From NCBI GenBank assembly GCA_023459355.1, contig JAEWUM010000053.1, positions 1 to 64,000 on the forward strand: a DNA stretch of 64,000 nucleotides, in the 5' to 3' direction. Positions 7,864 through 16,700 of the stretch are shown one piece after another. A program made the translations under genes and the position numbers. Source of the DNA: Bacteroidota bacterium. GTDB taxonomy: Bacteria; Bacteroidota; Bacteroidia; Bacteroidales; Paludibacteraceae. How positions within the stretch are numbered: the stretch's first letter is position 1; every line of letters starts with the position of its first letter. The notes beneath the pieces are model-generated. The model was given only the letters and a program-made list of their open reading frames with translations, did not search any database and was not told where the DNA came from.

Positions 7864-8283
7864 ATGAGCCAATTAATCGAACATGCTGGTGTTATTCACC
7901 AGATAGATGGAAGACACATCAGGGTACAAATACTGCAGGAATCGGCCTGTAGTAGTTGTCATGCTAAAGGTGCCTGCTCGGCTGCCGACATGAAAGATAA
8001 ATTTGTCGACATCGAATCTGATGGTTCTGATTACAAAGTTGGTGAACATGTTACTTTATATGGACAAAGTTCCATGGGATTATTCGCCGTTTTGCTTGCA
8101 TTTGTCATTCCTTTTCTACTCATCCTGCTTACACTTTTTATTCTCAAAAATTATACTGATAACGAAGCTATTTCCGGCAGTATTGCGTTGGGGACATTGC
8201 TTCCTTATTTCATTATATTGTCTTTCTTTAATTCCAGATTAAAATCAAAATTAAAGTTTCATATTAAAAGGTATGGGGCTTGA
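7864..8283 (+). CDS. rseC: RseC/MucC-family protein heading the rnf operon
   Basis: RseC-family proteins are small inner-membrane proteins associated with Rnf/Rsx complexes and reduction of regulators such as SoxR. This 139-residue product has the N-terminal cysteine cluster C-x2-C-x5-C in SACSSCHAKGACSA, then two membrane segments (FAVLLAFVIPFLLILLTLFI and the ISGSIALGTLLPYFIILSFF region). ATG 7864 is preferred over the upstream GTG because the latter overlaps the -7 promoter element. rnfB follows after 26 nt. What it reduces in this organism is unknown. Confidence 0.85.
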   Translation: MSQLIEHAGVIHQIDGRHIRVQILQESACSSCHAKGACSAADMKDKFVDIESDGSDYKVGEHVTLYGQSSMGLFAVLLAFVIPFLLILLTLFILKNYTDNEAISGSIALGTLLPYFIILSFFNSRLKSKLKFHIKRYGA

Positions 8284-8309
8284 TGATGCGTAAAATTCAA
8301 TAGAGACAC

Positions 8310-9164
8310 ATGAGTTTAGTACTGATTTCTTTAATTACCCTGGGGGTAATAGGTTCTGTTGCAGCCGTTATCTTATTTGTTGTTGCAAAAAAATTTCACG
8401 TTTTTGAGGATCCGCGGATTGACGAGGTGGAGCAGGCATTACCTGCAGCCAATTGCGGTGGATGTGGATTTCCGGGTTGCCGGGGGTTTGCCGACGCTTG
8501 TGTTAAATCGGATGAGCTGGGCGATTTGTTTTGTCCGGTTGGCGGTAATGATACCATGAAGAAAGTGGCGGAGATTTTGGGCAAGGTAGCTGTAGCCAAG
8601 GCTCCGACTGTAGCTGTTGTTCGTTGTAACGGAACCTGTGAGCATCGTCCGCATAATAATGAATATGATGGTGTAAAACATTGTTTTATCGCCCATAATC
8701 TTTATAGCGGTGAAACCAATTGTTCCTGGGGATGTTTGGGCTTTGGTGACTGTGAACTCTCCTGCGAATTTGATGCCATCAAAGTAAATCCTATCACAAA
8801 AATTCCGGAAGTAGATGACGATAAATGTACTTCCTGTGGAGCCTGTGTGCGTGCTTGTCCTAAGTTGTTGATTGAACTCAGGAAGAAGGGCCCTAAAGGT
8901 CGCCGTGTATACGTAAATTGCCGCAATGAAGATAAAGGGCATATTACCCGAAAAGCCTGTGAAGTTGGCTGTATCGGTTGTGCCAAATGCCAGAAGGTTT
9001 GTCCGCACGAAGCCATCACCATTAACAATAGTTTAGCATTTATCCACGATGATAAATGTAAGTTGTGTCGTGAATGCGTGATCGTATGTCCGACAAATGC
9101 CATTACCGATGTCAATTTCCCGGCACCGAAGAAGAAAAAGGAAGAGGCAATAGTAAATGAATAG
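8310..9164 (+). CDS. rnfB: Rnf complex subunit B (multi-cluster ferredoxin)
   Basis: Electron-entry subunit of the ion-pumping ferredoxin:NAD+ oxidoreductase. The 284-residue protein has one N-terminal membrane anchor (residues about 3-27), then the RnfB-specific cluster motif NCGGCGFPGCRGFADACV, a CSWGCLGFGDCELSC block, and three further CxxCxxCxxxCP motifs (CTSCGACVRACP, CIGCAKCQKVCP, CKLCRECVIVCP). This cysteine content agrees with several 4Fe-4S clusters. It is second in the operon after the rseC-like gene, with a 135-nt gap to rnfC that holds interspersed repeats. Confidence 0.96.
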   Translation: MSLVLISLITLGVIGSVAAVILFVVAKKFHVFEDPRIDEVEQALPAANCGGCGFPGCRGFADACVKSDELGDLFCPVGGNDTMKKVAEILGKVAVAKAPTVAVVRCNGTCEHRPHNNEYDGVKHCFIAHNLYSGETNCSWGCLGFGDCELSCEFDAIKVNPITKIPEVDDDKCTSCGACVRACPKLLIELRKKGPKGRRVYVNCRNEDKGHITRKACEVGCIGCAKCQKVCPHEAITINNSLAFIHDDKCKLCRECVIVCPTNAITDVNFPAPKKKKEEAIVNE

Positions 9165-9166
9165 CT

Positions 9167-9207
9167 CCGGGTTTTAATCCGGGGGAAGAATGGGGTTAAA
9201 ACCCAAT
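9167..9207. repeat. GGGTTTTAA-type palindromic repeats after rnfB
   Basis: GGGTTTTAATCCGGGGG is a near copy of the palindrome at 434-453 and is followed by a second small inverted repeat, GGGGTTAAAACCC. Both lie between rnfB and rnfC. Confidence 0.6.
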
Positions 9208-9220
9208 GTATTTGAAGAGG

Positions 9221-9254
9221 AGATTGCCACGTCGCTACGCTCCTCGCAATGACG
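9221..9254. repeat. Interspersed palindromic repeat, GATTGCC...GCAATGACG type
   Basis: The segment starts AGATTGCCACGTCGCTACGC and ends CTCCTCGCAATGACG, with ATTGC/GCAAT ends able to pair. I recognise this wording (its complement reads CGTCATTGCGAGGAGCG) as resembling an intergenic repeat found in many unrelated bacterial genomes. It splits the rnfB-rnfC gap. Confidence 0.65.
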
Positions 9255-9299
9255 GTCGATGGATAAGTGATTTATATATAAATAATATAACAACAAAGC

Positions 9300-10631
9300 A
9301 TGAAGACTTTCAGAATTGGAGGTGTACATCCGGCAGAAAATAAATTTTCGGCCGGCAAAAAGATTCAACAGGCTGAGATTCCGAAGATGGTTGCCATTCC
9401 GTTGGCACATTACATAGGAAATCCAAGTGAGGCAATTGTCAAGAAAGGTGACCTGGTGAAAGTGGGGCAGATGATCGGACAAGCCAATGGATTTGTTTCA
9501 GCTAATGTACATGCTTCTGTATCAGGTAAGGTAAATAAGATTGACGTACAACTGGATGCTTCGGGATATAAGCGTCCCGCCGTATTTATTGATGTTGACG
9601 GTGATGAATGGCTGGAAACCATTGACAGAAGTCCGGCTGTTAAAAGAGCATGTAATCTTACCAAAGAAGAGATTATAAAAAAAGTACAGGATGCCGGTAT
9701 CGTTGGACTTGGAGGCGCTACCTTTCCTGCCCACGTGAAACTTTCTCCTCCTCCGGGTAAAAAAGCAGAGGTGTTAATTATCAATGCTGTGGAATGCGAA
9801 CCCTATCTTACCTGTGACCACCAGCTGATGATGGAGCACGGAGAAGAAATCCTGATAGGAGTATCTATTCTGATGAAAGCATTGGAAGTTGAGAAAGCAA
9901 TTATCGGCATTGAAAATAATAAACCGGATGCTATCAGTCACCTGAAACAATTAGCAACTACTTTTAAAGGTATTACCATTGAACCCCTGAAAGTGCAATA
10001 TCCTCAGGGTGGTGAGAAACAGCTGATTGATGCGGTTATCCGCCGTCAGGTACCCAGTGGCAGGATTCCGGTGGAAGTCGGCGCGGTGGTGTTTAACGTG
10101 GGTACAACTTTCGCTGTTTACGAAGCTGTTCAGAAAAACAAACCCATGTTTGAGCGTGTGATGACTGTCACAGGTAAAAATGCCCCCAATCCTTCCAATT
10201 ATCGTGTTCGTCTCGGAACTTACTTAGCTCATGTAGTAGAGCAGGCAGGAGGTGTGCCTGAAGGTACGGGTAAAATTATCGGTGGTGGTCCCATGATGGG
10301 TCGTTCGTTGATGAACCTGAATATCCCGATGGCCAAAGGTAGTGCAGGTGTATTGTACATGCGGGATGAAGAATCCATTCGTAAACCCGTTCAAAATTGT
10401 ATTCGTTGTTCCAAATGCGTGTCGGTTTGTCCGATGGGACTTGAACCCTATTTGCTGATGGCGCAGAGCGAGAGAAATATGTGGCCGGAAATGGAAACAG
10501 ATCGCGTGATGGATTGTATTGAATGTGGCAGTTGTAGTTATACCTGTCCATCGAACCGTCCGTTACTGGATTATATCCGTTATGGTAAAGCAACGGTAGG
10601 AGGTATTATTCGTAACAGGAACGCTAAATAA
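9300..10631 (+). CDS. rnfC: Rnf complex subunit C
   Basis: Membrane-associated subunit that docks NAD(H) through a flavin and Fe-S clusters. The 443-residue protein shows the N-terminal FRIGGVHPAENKF and barrel-sandwich region, the glycine-rich GLGGATFPAHVKL segment (residues about 139-151), the NAVECEPYLTCD motif, GGGPMMGRS, and two 4Fe-4S motifs at the C-terminus (CIRCSKCVSVCP and CIECGSCSYTCPSNRPLLDYI). It lacks the long repetitive C-terminal tail of enterobacterial RsxC. rnfD follows after 10 nt. Confidence 0.96.
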   Translation: MKTFRIGGVHPAENKFSAGKKIQQAEIPKMVAIPLAHYIGNPSEAIVKKGDLVKVGQMIGQANGFVSANVHASVSGKVNKIDVQLDASGYKRPAVFIDVDGDEWLETIDRSPAVKRACNLTKEEIIKKVQDAGIVGLGGATFPAHVKLSPPPGKKAEVLIINAVECEPYLTCDHQLMMEHGEEILIGVSILMKALEVEKAIIGIENNKPDAISHLKQLATTFKGITIEPLKVQYPQGGEKQLIDAVIRRQVPSGRIPVEVGAVVFNVGTTFAVYEAVQKNKPMFERVMTVTGKNAPNPSNYRVRLGTYLAHVVEQAGGVPEGTGKIIGGGPMMGRSLMNLNIPMAKGSAGVLYMRDEESIRKPVQNCIRCSKCVSVCPMGLEPYLLMAQSERNMWPEMETDRVMDCIECGSCSYTCPSNRPLLDYIRYGKATVGGIIRNRNAK

Positions 10632-10641
10632 CAGAAATATT

Positions 10642-11604
10642 ATGGAAAAATTAATCATATCGCCTGCACCGCATATCCATGGAGGTGACTCGGTAAGTAA
10701 AAATATGACCGGCGTGATCATCGCGCTTGTTCCTGCCTTGCTGGCTTCATTGTATTTCTTCGGACTGGGAGCGTTGATTGTCACCGTGACCGCCATCGTG
10801 GCTTGTGTGTTATTCGAATACCTGATTCAACGATTTTTAATCAAAGGAGAAAAAACGATTTTGGATGGCTCGGCTGCCCTGACAGGTTTGCTGCTGGCAT
10901 TCAACCTGCCATCCAATTTACCGGTCTGGATGATCCTGATTGGCGCATTAGTTGCTATCGGTGTGGCTAAAATGAGTTTTGGCGGCCTGGGAAACAATCC
11001 TTTTAATCCCGCACTCGTGGGCAGGGTCTTTTTGTTGATTTCATTTCCGGTGGAAATGACAACATGGCCGGTGGTTGAACCTTTCTCGGTGTCTTATCTC
11101 GATGCGGCTACAGGAGCAACTGTGCTCTCATTGCTGAATGAAGGCAGTTCTGCGATACCATCAGCAAAAGATATGTTTCTGGGAAATATGCCCGGATCGC
11201 TCGGTGAAGTTTCGGCGGTAGCATTGTTGATTGGCCTGGTGTATATGCTGATACGAAAAATCATCACCTGGCATATTCCGGTGAGTATTTTTGTAACTGT
11301 CATCGTTTTTTCCGGGATACTGTATTGGGTTGACCCTGCAACATACATTTCGCCATTAGTACATTTGCTTACAGGTGGTTTGATGTTGGGAGCAATCTTC
11401 ATGGCAACTGATTATGTAACGTCTCCCATGAACCCCAAAGGGATGTGGATTTATGGCGTGGGGATCGGTGTGCTGACAGTCGTTATCCGCACCTGGGGAG
11501 CTTATCCGGAAGGAGTGTCATTTGCAATTCTCATCATGAACGGATTTACACCCCTGATTAATTTTTATGTGAAACCGAAAAGATTTGGAGAAAAAGCGAA
11601 GTAA
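10642..11604 (+). CDS. rnfD: Rnf complex subunit D
   Basis: Integral membrane subunit carrying covalently bound FMN. The 320-residue protein starts EKLIISPAPHIHGGDSV and has about eight to ten hydrophobic segments. The flavinylation motif is TGAT at residues 157-160 (DAATGATVLS), with Thr160 the expected FMN attachment site. NNPFNPALVGR and FMATDYVTSPMNPKGMW are further family blocks. rnfG follows after an 88-nt gap occupied by two kinds of degenerate repeat. Confidence 0.96.
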   Translation: MEKLIISPAPHIHGGDSVSKNMTGVIIALVPALLASLYFFGLGALIVTVTAIVACVLFEYLIQRFLIKGEKTILDGSAALTGLLLAFNLPSNLPVWMILIGALVAIGVAKMSFGGLGNNPFNPALVGRVFLLISFPVEMTTWPVVEPFSVSYLDAATGATVLSLLNEGSSAIPSAKDMFLGNMPGSLGEVSAVALLIGLVYMLIRKIITWHIPVSIFVTVIVFSGILYWVDPATYISPLVHLLTGGLMLGAIFMATDYVTSPMNPKGMWIYGVGIGVLTVVIRTWGAYPEGVSFAILIMNGFTPLINFYVKPKRFGEKAK

Positions 11605-11610
11605 AAAAAT

Positions 11611-11682
11611 AGCGGAAAACGGAAAGCGAAAAGCGAATAATTAATAGCTAATAGTGCTGGCCGTAGACTGTAGACCGTAGAC
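11611..11682. repeat. Two stacked degenerate repeats between rnfD and rnfG
   Basis: AGCGGAAAACGGAAAGCG (from 11611) matches the family at 7642; GTAGACTGTAGACCGTAGAC ending at 11682 is part of a 21-nt stretch (11662-11682) identical to 28047-28067. Both interrupt the rnf operon. Confidence 0.75.
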
Positions 11683-11692
11683 AATAAAAAAA

Positions 11693-12322
11693 ATGGCAAA
11701 ATTAGAATCAACTTTCAGAAATATGGTGCTTGTGCTGACGTCAATTACGTTGGTAGCTGCAGTAGCATTAGGTTCGGTGTATAATCTGACCAAAGAGCCT
11801 ATAGAAGCATCGAAAAGAGCTAAACGGGAAAATGCAATCATGGAGGTATTGCCTCCGGATGTGTCGATAAAAGGAGCCGATACCATTACAATTGAAGGTA
11901 TGCCGGAGCCGTTTTATGTGTACCAGGCTTATGCCGGCGATGAATTTGTGGGTGCAGCGGTACAGACCTATTCTAAAAACGGATTCAGTGGCGAGATAAA
12001 AGTAATGGTAGGCTTTGATGCAAAGGGAAATATTATTAATTACTCTGTGTTGGAACAAAAAGAAACGCCCGGTTTGGGAACCAAAATGGTAGATTGGTTT
12101 AAGACAGAAAAAGGAAATCAGGATATTCGCGGACTAAACGGGGCTAAAAACAACCTGAACGTTACCAAAAACGGCGGAGAAGTAGATGCTATTACAGCAG
12201 CGACGATTTCGTCCAATGCGTTTCTGGAAGCAATTCGTTATGCTTACGGCGCCTATTCACAGAATTACGATGGATTAACAGGGGCAACTTCAGTTGAAAA
12301 GGAAGTAGCTCAAACAAATTAA
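11693..12322 (+). CDS. rnfG: Rnf complex subunit G
   Basis: FMN-binding subunit with one membrane anchor and a periplasmic domain. The 209-residue protein has a membrane segment at about residues 11-30 and the FMN-binding domain with PGLGTKMVD and the covalent flavinylation motif TAAT at 168-171 (DAITAATISS); Thr171 would carry FMN, with Ala where Gly is more usual in the motif. It lies between rnfD and rnfE as in other Bacteroidota rnf operons. Confidence 0.95.
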   Translation: MAKLESTFRNMVLVLTSITLVAAVALGSVYNLTKEPIEASKRAKRENAIMEVLPPDVSIKGADTITIEGMPEPFYVYQAYAGDEFVGAAVQTYSKNGFSGEIKVMVGFDAKGNIINYSVLEQKETPGLGTKMVDWFKTEKGNQDIRGLNGAKNNLNVTKNGGEVDAITAATISSNAFLEAIRYAYGAYSQNYDGLTGATSVEKEVAQTN

Positions 12323-12331
12323 AGAGGATAT

Positions 12332-12931
12332 ATGGCTGCAAATTCAAATTTAAAAACACTTTTAAACGGGGTTATCAAAGAAAATCCTGTTTTTGTGCTG
12401 CTGTTAGGCATGTGCCCGACACTGGGGACGACTTCTTCTGCGGAAAATGGATTGGGTATGGGACTGGCGACGACTTTCGTGCTCCTCTCTGCTAACGTGG
12501 TGGTTTCTCTGCTTAAAAACCTGATTCCAGATAAAGTGCGTATTCCCGCGTTTATCGTGGTTATCGCGACCTTTGTAACGCTGGTTGAAATGGTCATGCA
12601 GGCTTATGTTCCTGCGCTGTATAAAAATCTGGGACTCTTTATCCCGCTGATTGTGGTGAACTGTATTGTTCTCGGAAGAGCTGAAGCTTTTGCTGCTAAA
12701 AATACAGTCGTTAAATCATTTTTTGACGGCTTGGGAATGGGACTCGGCTTTACACTGGCGTTAACTTTGTTGGGAACTACCCGTGAATTGCTTGGGACAG
12801 GTAAGGTTTTCAGCATAACGATTTTTCCTGAAAATTTTGGTATGCTACTTTTTGTGTTGGCACCAGGCGCATTTATAGCTCTGGCATATCTGATTGCCAT
12901 ATTTAATAAACTGAAAACAACCAAAAATTAA
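12332..12931 (+). CDS. rnfE: Rnf complex subunit E
   Basis: Six-helix membrane subunit homologous to RnfA and NqrD. The 199-residue protein contains NGVIKENPVFVLLLGMCPTL, with the conserved cysteine in a membrane helix, and the second half PLIVVNCIVLGRAEAFA, again with a cysteine in the homologous position. These paired cysteines fit the membrane Fe-S site known from the family. Start ATG 12332 is 9 nt after rnfG, preceded by AGAGG. rnfA follows after 51 nt. Confidence 0.95.
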   Translation: MAANSNLKTLLNGVIKENPVFVLLLGMCPTLGTTSSAENGLGMGLATTFVLLSANVVVSLLKNLIPDKVRIPAFIVVIATFVTLVEMVMQAYVPALYKNLGLFIPLIVVNCIVLGRAEAFAAKNTVVKSFFDGLGMGLGFTLALTLLGTTRELLGTGKVFSITIFPENFGMLLFVLAPGAFIALAYLIAIFNKLKTTKN

Positions 12932-12951
12932 TTTTCTGCTATTTTTATTAA

Positions 12952-12979
12952 TCACTGTCAACTAACCACTAACAACTAA
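12952..12979. repeat. ACTAACCACT-family repeat between rnfE and rnfA
   Basis: Contains CACTGTCAACTAACCACTAA and a further AACAACTAA, matching the family at 2341 and 13556. Confidence 0.65.
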
Positions 12980-12982
12980 AGA

Positions 12983-13558
12983 ATGACTTATATATTAATT
13001 TTCATCGGAGCCGTATTTGTGAACAACATTGTGTTGTCACAGTTTCTGGGTATTTGTCCGTTTTTGGGTGTGTCGAAAAAAATTGATACCGCGCTAGGTA
13101 TGAGTGGAGCTGTGGCTTTTGTAATGACCATAGCAACTATTGTTACCTTTTTAATTCAGGTCTATGTGCTTGAACCTTTGCAGATTGGTTATCTTCAAAC
13201 CATATCCTTTATCCTCATTATTGCAGCTTTAGTACAGTTGGTTGAAATTATTCTGAAAAAAATATCGCCTGCGCTTTATCAGGCTTTAGGTGTTTTTCTT
13301 CCCCTTATTACTACAAACTGTGCGATTTTAGGTGTGGCCATTATGGTTATTCAAAAGGATTTTAACTTGTTGCAAAGTGTTGTTTTTGCTATTTCTACTG
13401 CGCTTGGCTTCGGATTGGCATTAATTTTATTTGCCGGTATCAGAGAACAATTAAATTTTGTATCTTTGCCCCGCGGAATGAAAGGTACACCTGCCGCCCT
13501 GCTTGTTGCAGGATTACTGGCAATGGCTTTTATGGGATTCGCAGGAATCGTTAAATAG
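12983..13558 (+). CDS. rnfA: Rnf complex subunit A
   Basis: Six-helix membrane subunit, partner of RnfE. The 191-residue protein shows NNIVLSQFLGICPFLGVSK (cysteine in a membrane helix) and PLITTNCAILGVAIM (the matching cysteine in the second half), plus GFGLALILFAGIREQL. It closes the operon. Its TAG stop codon is the first three bases of a TAGTGGTTA repeat that runs on to the tRNA gene. Confidence 0.96.
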   Translation: MTYILIFIGAVFVNNIVLSQFLGICPFLGVSKKIDTALGMSGAVAFVMTIATIVTFLIQVYVLEPLQIGYLQTISFILIIAALVQLVEIILKKISPALYQALGVFLPLITTNCAILGVAIMVIQKDFNLLQSVVFAISTALGFGLALILFAGIREQLNFVSLPRGMKGTPAALLVAGLLAMAFMGFAGIVK

Positions 13559-13618
13559 TGGTTAATGGCTAATGCTTAGTGGTTAATTATCCACTAACCA
13601 CTGACAACTAACCACTAA
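13556..13618. repeat. ACTAACCACT-family inverted repeats between rnfA and tRNA-Gly
   Basis: TAGTGGTTA words are followed by their complement; TTAGTGG (13576-13582) and CCACTAA (13591-13597) form a perfect hairpin. The block overlaps the rnfA stop and ends four bases before the tRNA, so it occupies the whole spacer. Confidence 0.7.
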
Positions 13619-13622
13619 TAAC

Positions 13623-13695
13623 GCGGCAATAGCTCAGTTGGTAGAGCGTCGGCTTCCCAAGCCGAAGGTCGCGGGTTCGAACCCCGTTTGCCGCT
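13623..13695 (+). tRNA. tRNA-Gly (anticodon CCC)
   Basis: 73-nt cloverleaf: acceptor arms GCGGCAA and TTGCCGC pair fully; the anticodon arm TCGGC/GCCGA holds the loop TTCCCAA, giving anticodon CCC (reads GGG). The T arm GCGGG/CCCGT carries TTCGAA, and the D arm has the usual AGCTCAGTTGGTAGAGC. The discriminator base is T, as expected for glycine. No CCA is encoded. carB begins 25 nt later. Confidence 0.95.
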
Positions 13696-13720
13696 CGGAA
13701 CAATAAAACTAGTATCAAGC

Positions 13721-16700
13721 GTGGTAGAGCAATCAATTAAAAAAGTGATCCTATTAGGATCGGGGGCCTTGAAAATCGGACAGGCTGGAGAATTCGACTA
13801 TTCGGGGTCGCAGGCGTTAAAAGCCATGAAAGAAGAAGGAATTGAAACTATCCTTATCAACCCCAACATCGCTACTATTCAAACATCGGAAGGTATTGCC
13901 GATAAGGTTTACTTTCTTCCCATCACCCCTTATTTCGTAGAACAAATTATTATCAAAGAAAAACCCGATGGTATTTTACTTGCTTTCGGGGGACAAACAG
14001 CGCTGAACTGTGGTACCGAGATGTATCTCAACGGTACGCTGGATAAGTATAATGTCCGTGTACTGGGAACTTCGGTGGAAGCCATCATGATTACGGAAGA
14101 CCGCGATTTGTTTGTGAAAAAGCTGAACGAGATTGAAGCTAAAACTCCGGTATCACAGGCTGTTGAAAATCTCGAAGATGCGTTGACAGTGGGTCGTCGT
14201 ATAGGTTTTCCGGTAATGGTGCGTTCTGCTTATGCCCTGGGAGGATTGGGTTCCGGTATATGTGCAAACGAGGAAGAGTTTATTACGCTGTGTACAAGTG
14301 CGCTGGCTCACTCGAAACAGATTCTGGTGGAGGAAAGTCTGAAAGGTTGGAAAGAAATTGAATTCGAAGTCATCCGCGATAAAAACGATCATTGCTTTAC
14401 CGTGGTGCCTATGGAAAACTTCGACCCGCTGGGCATTCATACCGGTGAAAGTATTGTAGTGGCTCCGATTATTACCCTTACAAAAGATCAGATTGCTTAT
14501 CTCGAAGATGTTGCCCGTCAGGTGGTTCGTCACATCGGTATCGTGGGTGAATGTAATATTCAATATGCTTTTAATGCGGAAACAAACGATTACCGCATCA
14601 TCGAAATTAATGCCCGTTTGAGTCGCTCTTCAGCATTGGCGTCCAAAGCGTCGGGCTATCCGCTGGCTTTCGTGGCTACCAAACTTGCCTTAGGTTATTC
14701 TCTTGACCAGATAGGGGAGATGGGTACGCCTAATTCTGCCTATGTAGCCCCATCAGTTGATTATATGATCGTGAAGATACCGCGTTGGGATCTCACTAAA
14801 TTTCAGGGTGTGAGCCGGGAAATCGGTTCATCTATGAAATCGGTGGGCGAAATCATGTCGATCGGTCAGTCGTTTGAAGAAATCATCCAAAAAGGATTGC
14901 GTATGATTGGCCAGGGGATGCACGGCTTTGTAGGTAACAAAGACCTGACTTTCGATAATATTGAAGATGCGCTTTCCAAACCGACGGATTTGCGCATCTT
15001 TGCTATTGCAGATGCTTTTGAGAAAGGATACAGCGTGAATGAGATTGAAGCGCTGACGAAAATAGATACATGGTTCCTCGGAAAATTAGAAAACATTTAT
15101 AAGTACACCAAAGTACTGGAACAATACAATAAAATTTCAGATTTGCCGAAAGAAGTTCTGGCTGAAGCCAAACGACTTGGTTTTTCTGATTTCCAGATTG
15201 CCCGGTATGTGGAAAATCCGACCGGTACGATGGAACAGGAAGTCCTGGAAGTGCGTGAACTTCGTAAAAGCAAAGGTGTAACTCCGGTTATCCGCCGTAT
15301 TAATACTGTTGCGTCTGATCATCCGGATGATACAAATTACCTTTATTTTACTTATGGTTCGGATAAAGCATACCAACCTCCCAGGTCGAATAAAGAAGCT
15401 GTAGTCGTGTTGGGATCAGGCGCGTATCGTATCGGTTCTTCGGTGGAATTCGACTGGTGTTCTGTGAATGCTGTGGTTACTGCACGTAACTTAGGTTATG
15501 AGTCGGTGATGATTAATTACAACCCCGAAACTGTTTCGACCGACTACGATATGTGCGACCGGCTTTATTTCGATGAGTTATCCTTCGAAAGAGTTCTGGA
15601 TGTGGTGGATATTGAATCGCCGAAAGGAGTTATCCTGTCGATGGGTGGACAAATACCCAACAACCTGGCAACTAAACTCGACCGCCAGCAGGTTCCCATT
15701 CTTGGTACTTCTGCTGCATCGATCGACAGGGCCGAGAATCGTCACAAATTCTCTACCATGCTCGACGAACTGGGTATCGACCAGCCCAGGTGGAAAGAGC
15801 TGACCAGTTTCGATGAGATTGATTCATTTATAGAAGAGGTTGGTTTCCCTGTGTTGATTCGTCCTTCGTATGTACTTTCCGGCGCTGCCATGAATGTTTG
15901 CTATAATAAAGAGCAAATGCGTAAGTTCCTGTCGTTGGCAGCCAAGGTGTCAAAACAATATCCCGTGGTAGTGTCGGAGTTTCTGCAGAACGCAAAGGAA
16001 ATTGAGTTTGATGCTGTTGCCCAGAACGGAGAGGTGGTTGAATATGCCATTTCAGAACATGTGGAGTTTGCCGGAGTACATTCTGGTGATGCAACATTGG
16101 TTTTCCCGGCACAAAAGATTTATTTTGAAACCATGCGCCGCATTAAACGCATTTCCCGAAAAATAGCCAAAGAGTTGAATATCAGCGGACCTTTCAATAT
16201 CCAATTCTTAGCCAGAGATAATTACATCAAGGTTATTGAATGTAATCTGCGCGCCTCACGTTCCTTTCCTTTCGTGTCGAAAGTTATCAAGCGTAATTTC
16301 ATTGAAACGGCCACCCGTATCATGCTGAATGCTCCTTACAGCAAGCCTGATTCGTCCGTTTTCGATGTGGAACATATCGGTGTAAAAGCCTCTCAGTTCT
16401 CTTTTGCCAGATTACACAATGCTGACCCTATATTAGGTGTGGATATGTCATCTACCGGTGAAGTAGGATGTATCGGAGATGATTATTCTGAAGCTGTGTT
16501 GAAATCGCTGTTGTCGGTAGGTTTTGAAATCCCAAAGAAGAACATCCTTATTTCTTCCGGAGAACCCAAATCAAAAGTGGAGTTGATAGAAGCAACCCGT
16601 ATGCTGCAACAGAAAGGTTATAAAATTTACACCACAAGAGGAACACAGCGTTTTTTAGCGGAAAATGGTGTAGAGGCTATCGCTGTTCAGTGGCCTGATG

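Noticed and set aside
8439..9008. 189-residue minus-strand ORF opposite rnfB
   Set aside because: It is antisense to a firmly identified rnfB with cysteine motifs and shows no family features of its own.
13688..13720. carB start at TTG 13688
   Set aside because: The codon lies inside the tRNA-Gly acceptor stem; GTG 13721 gives the family-like N-terminus.
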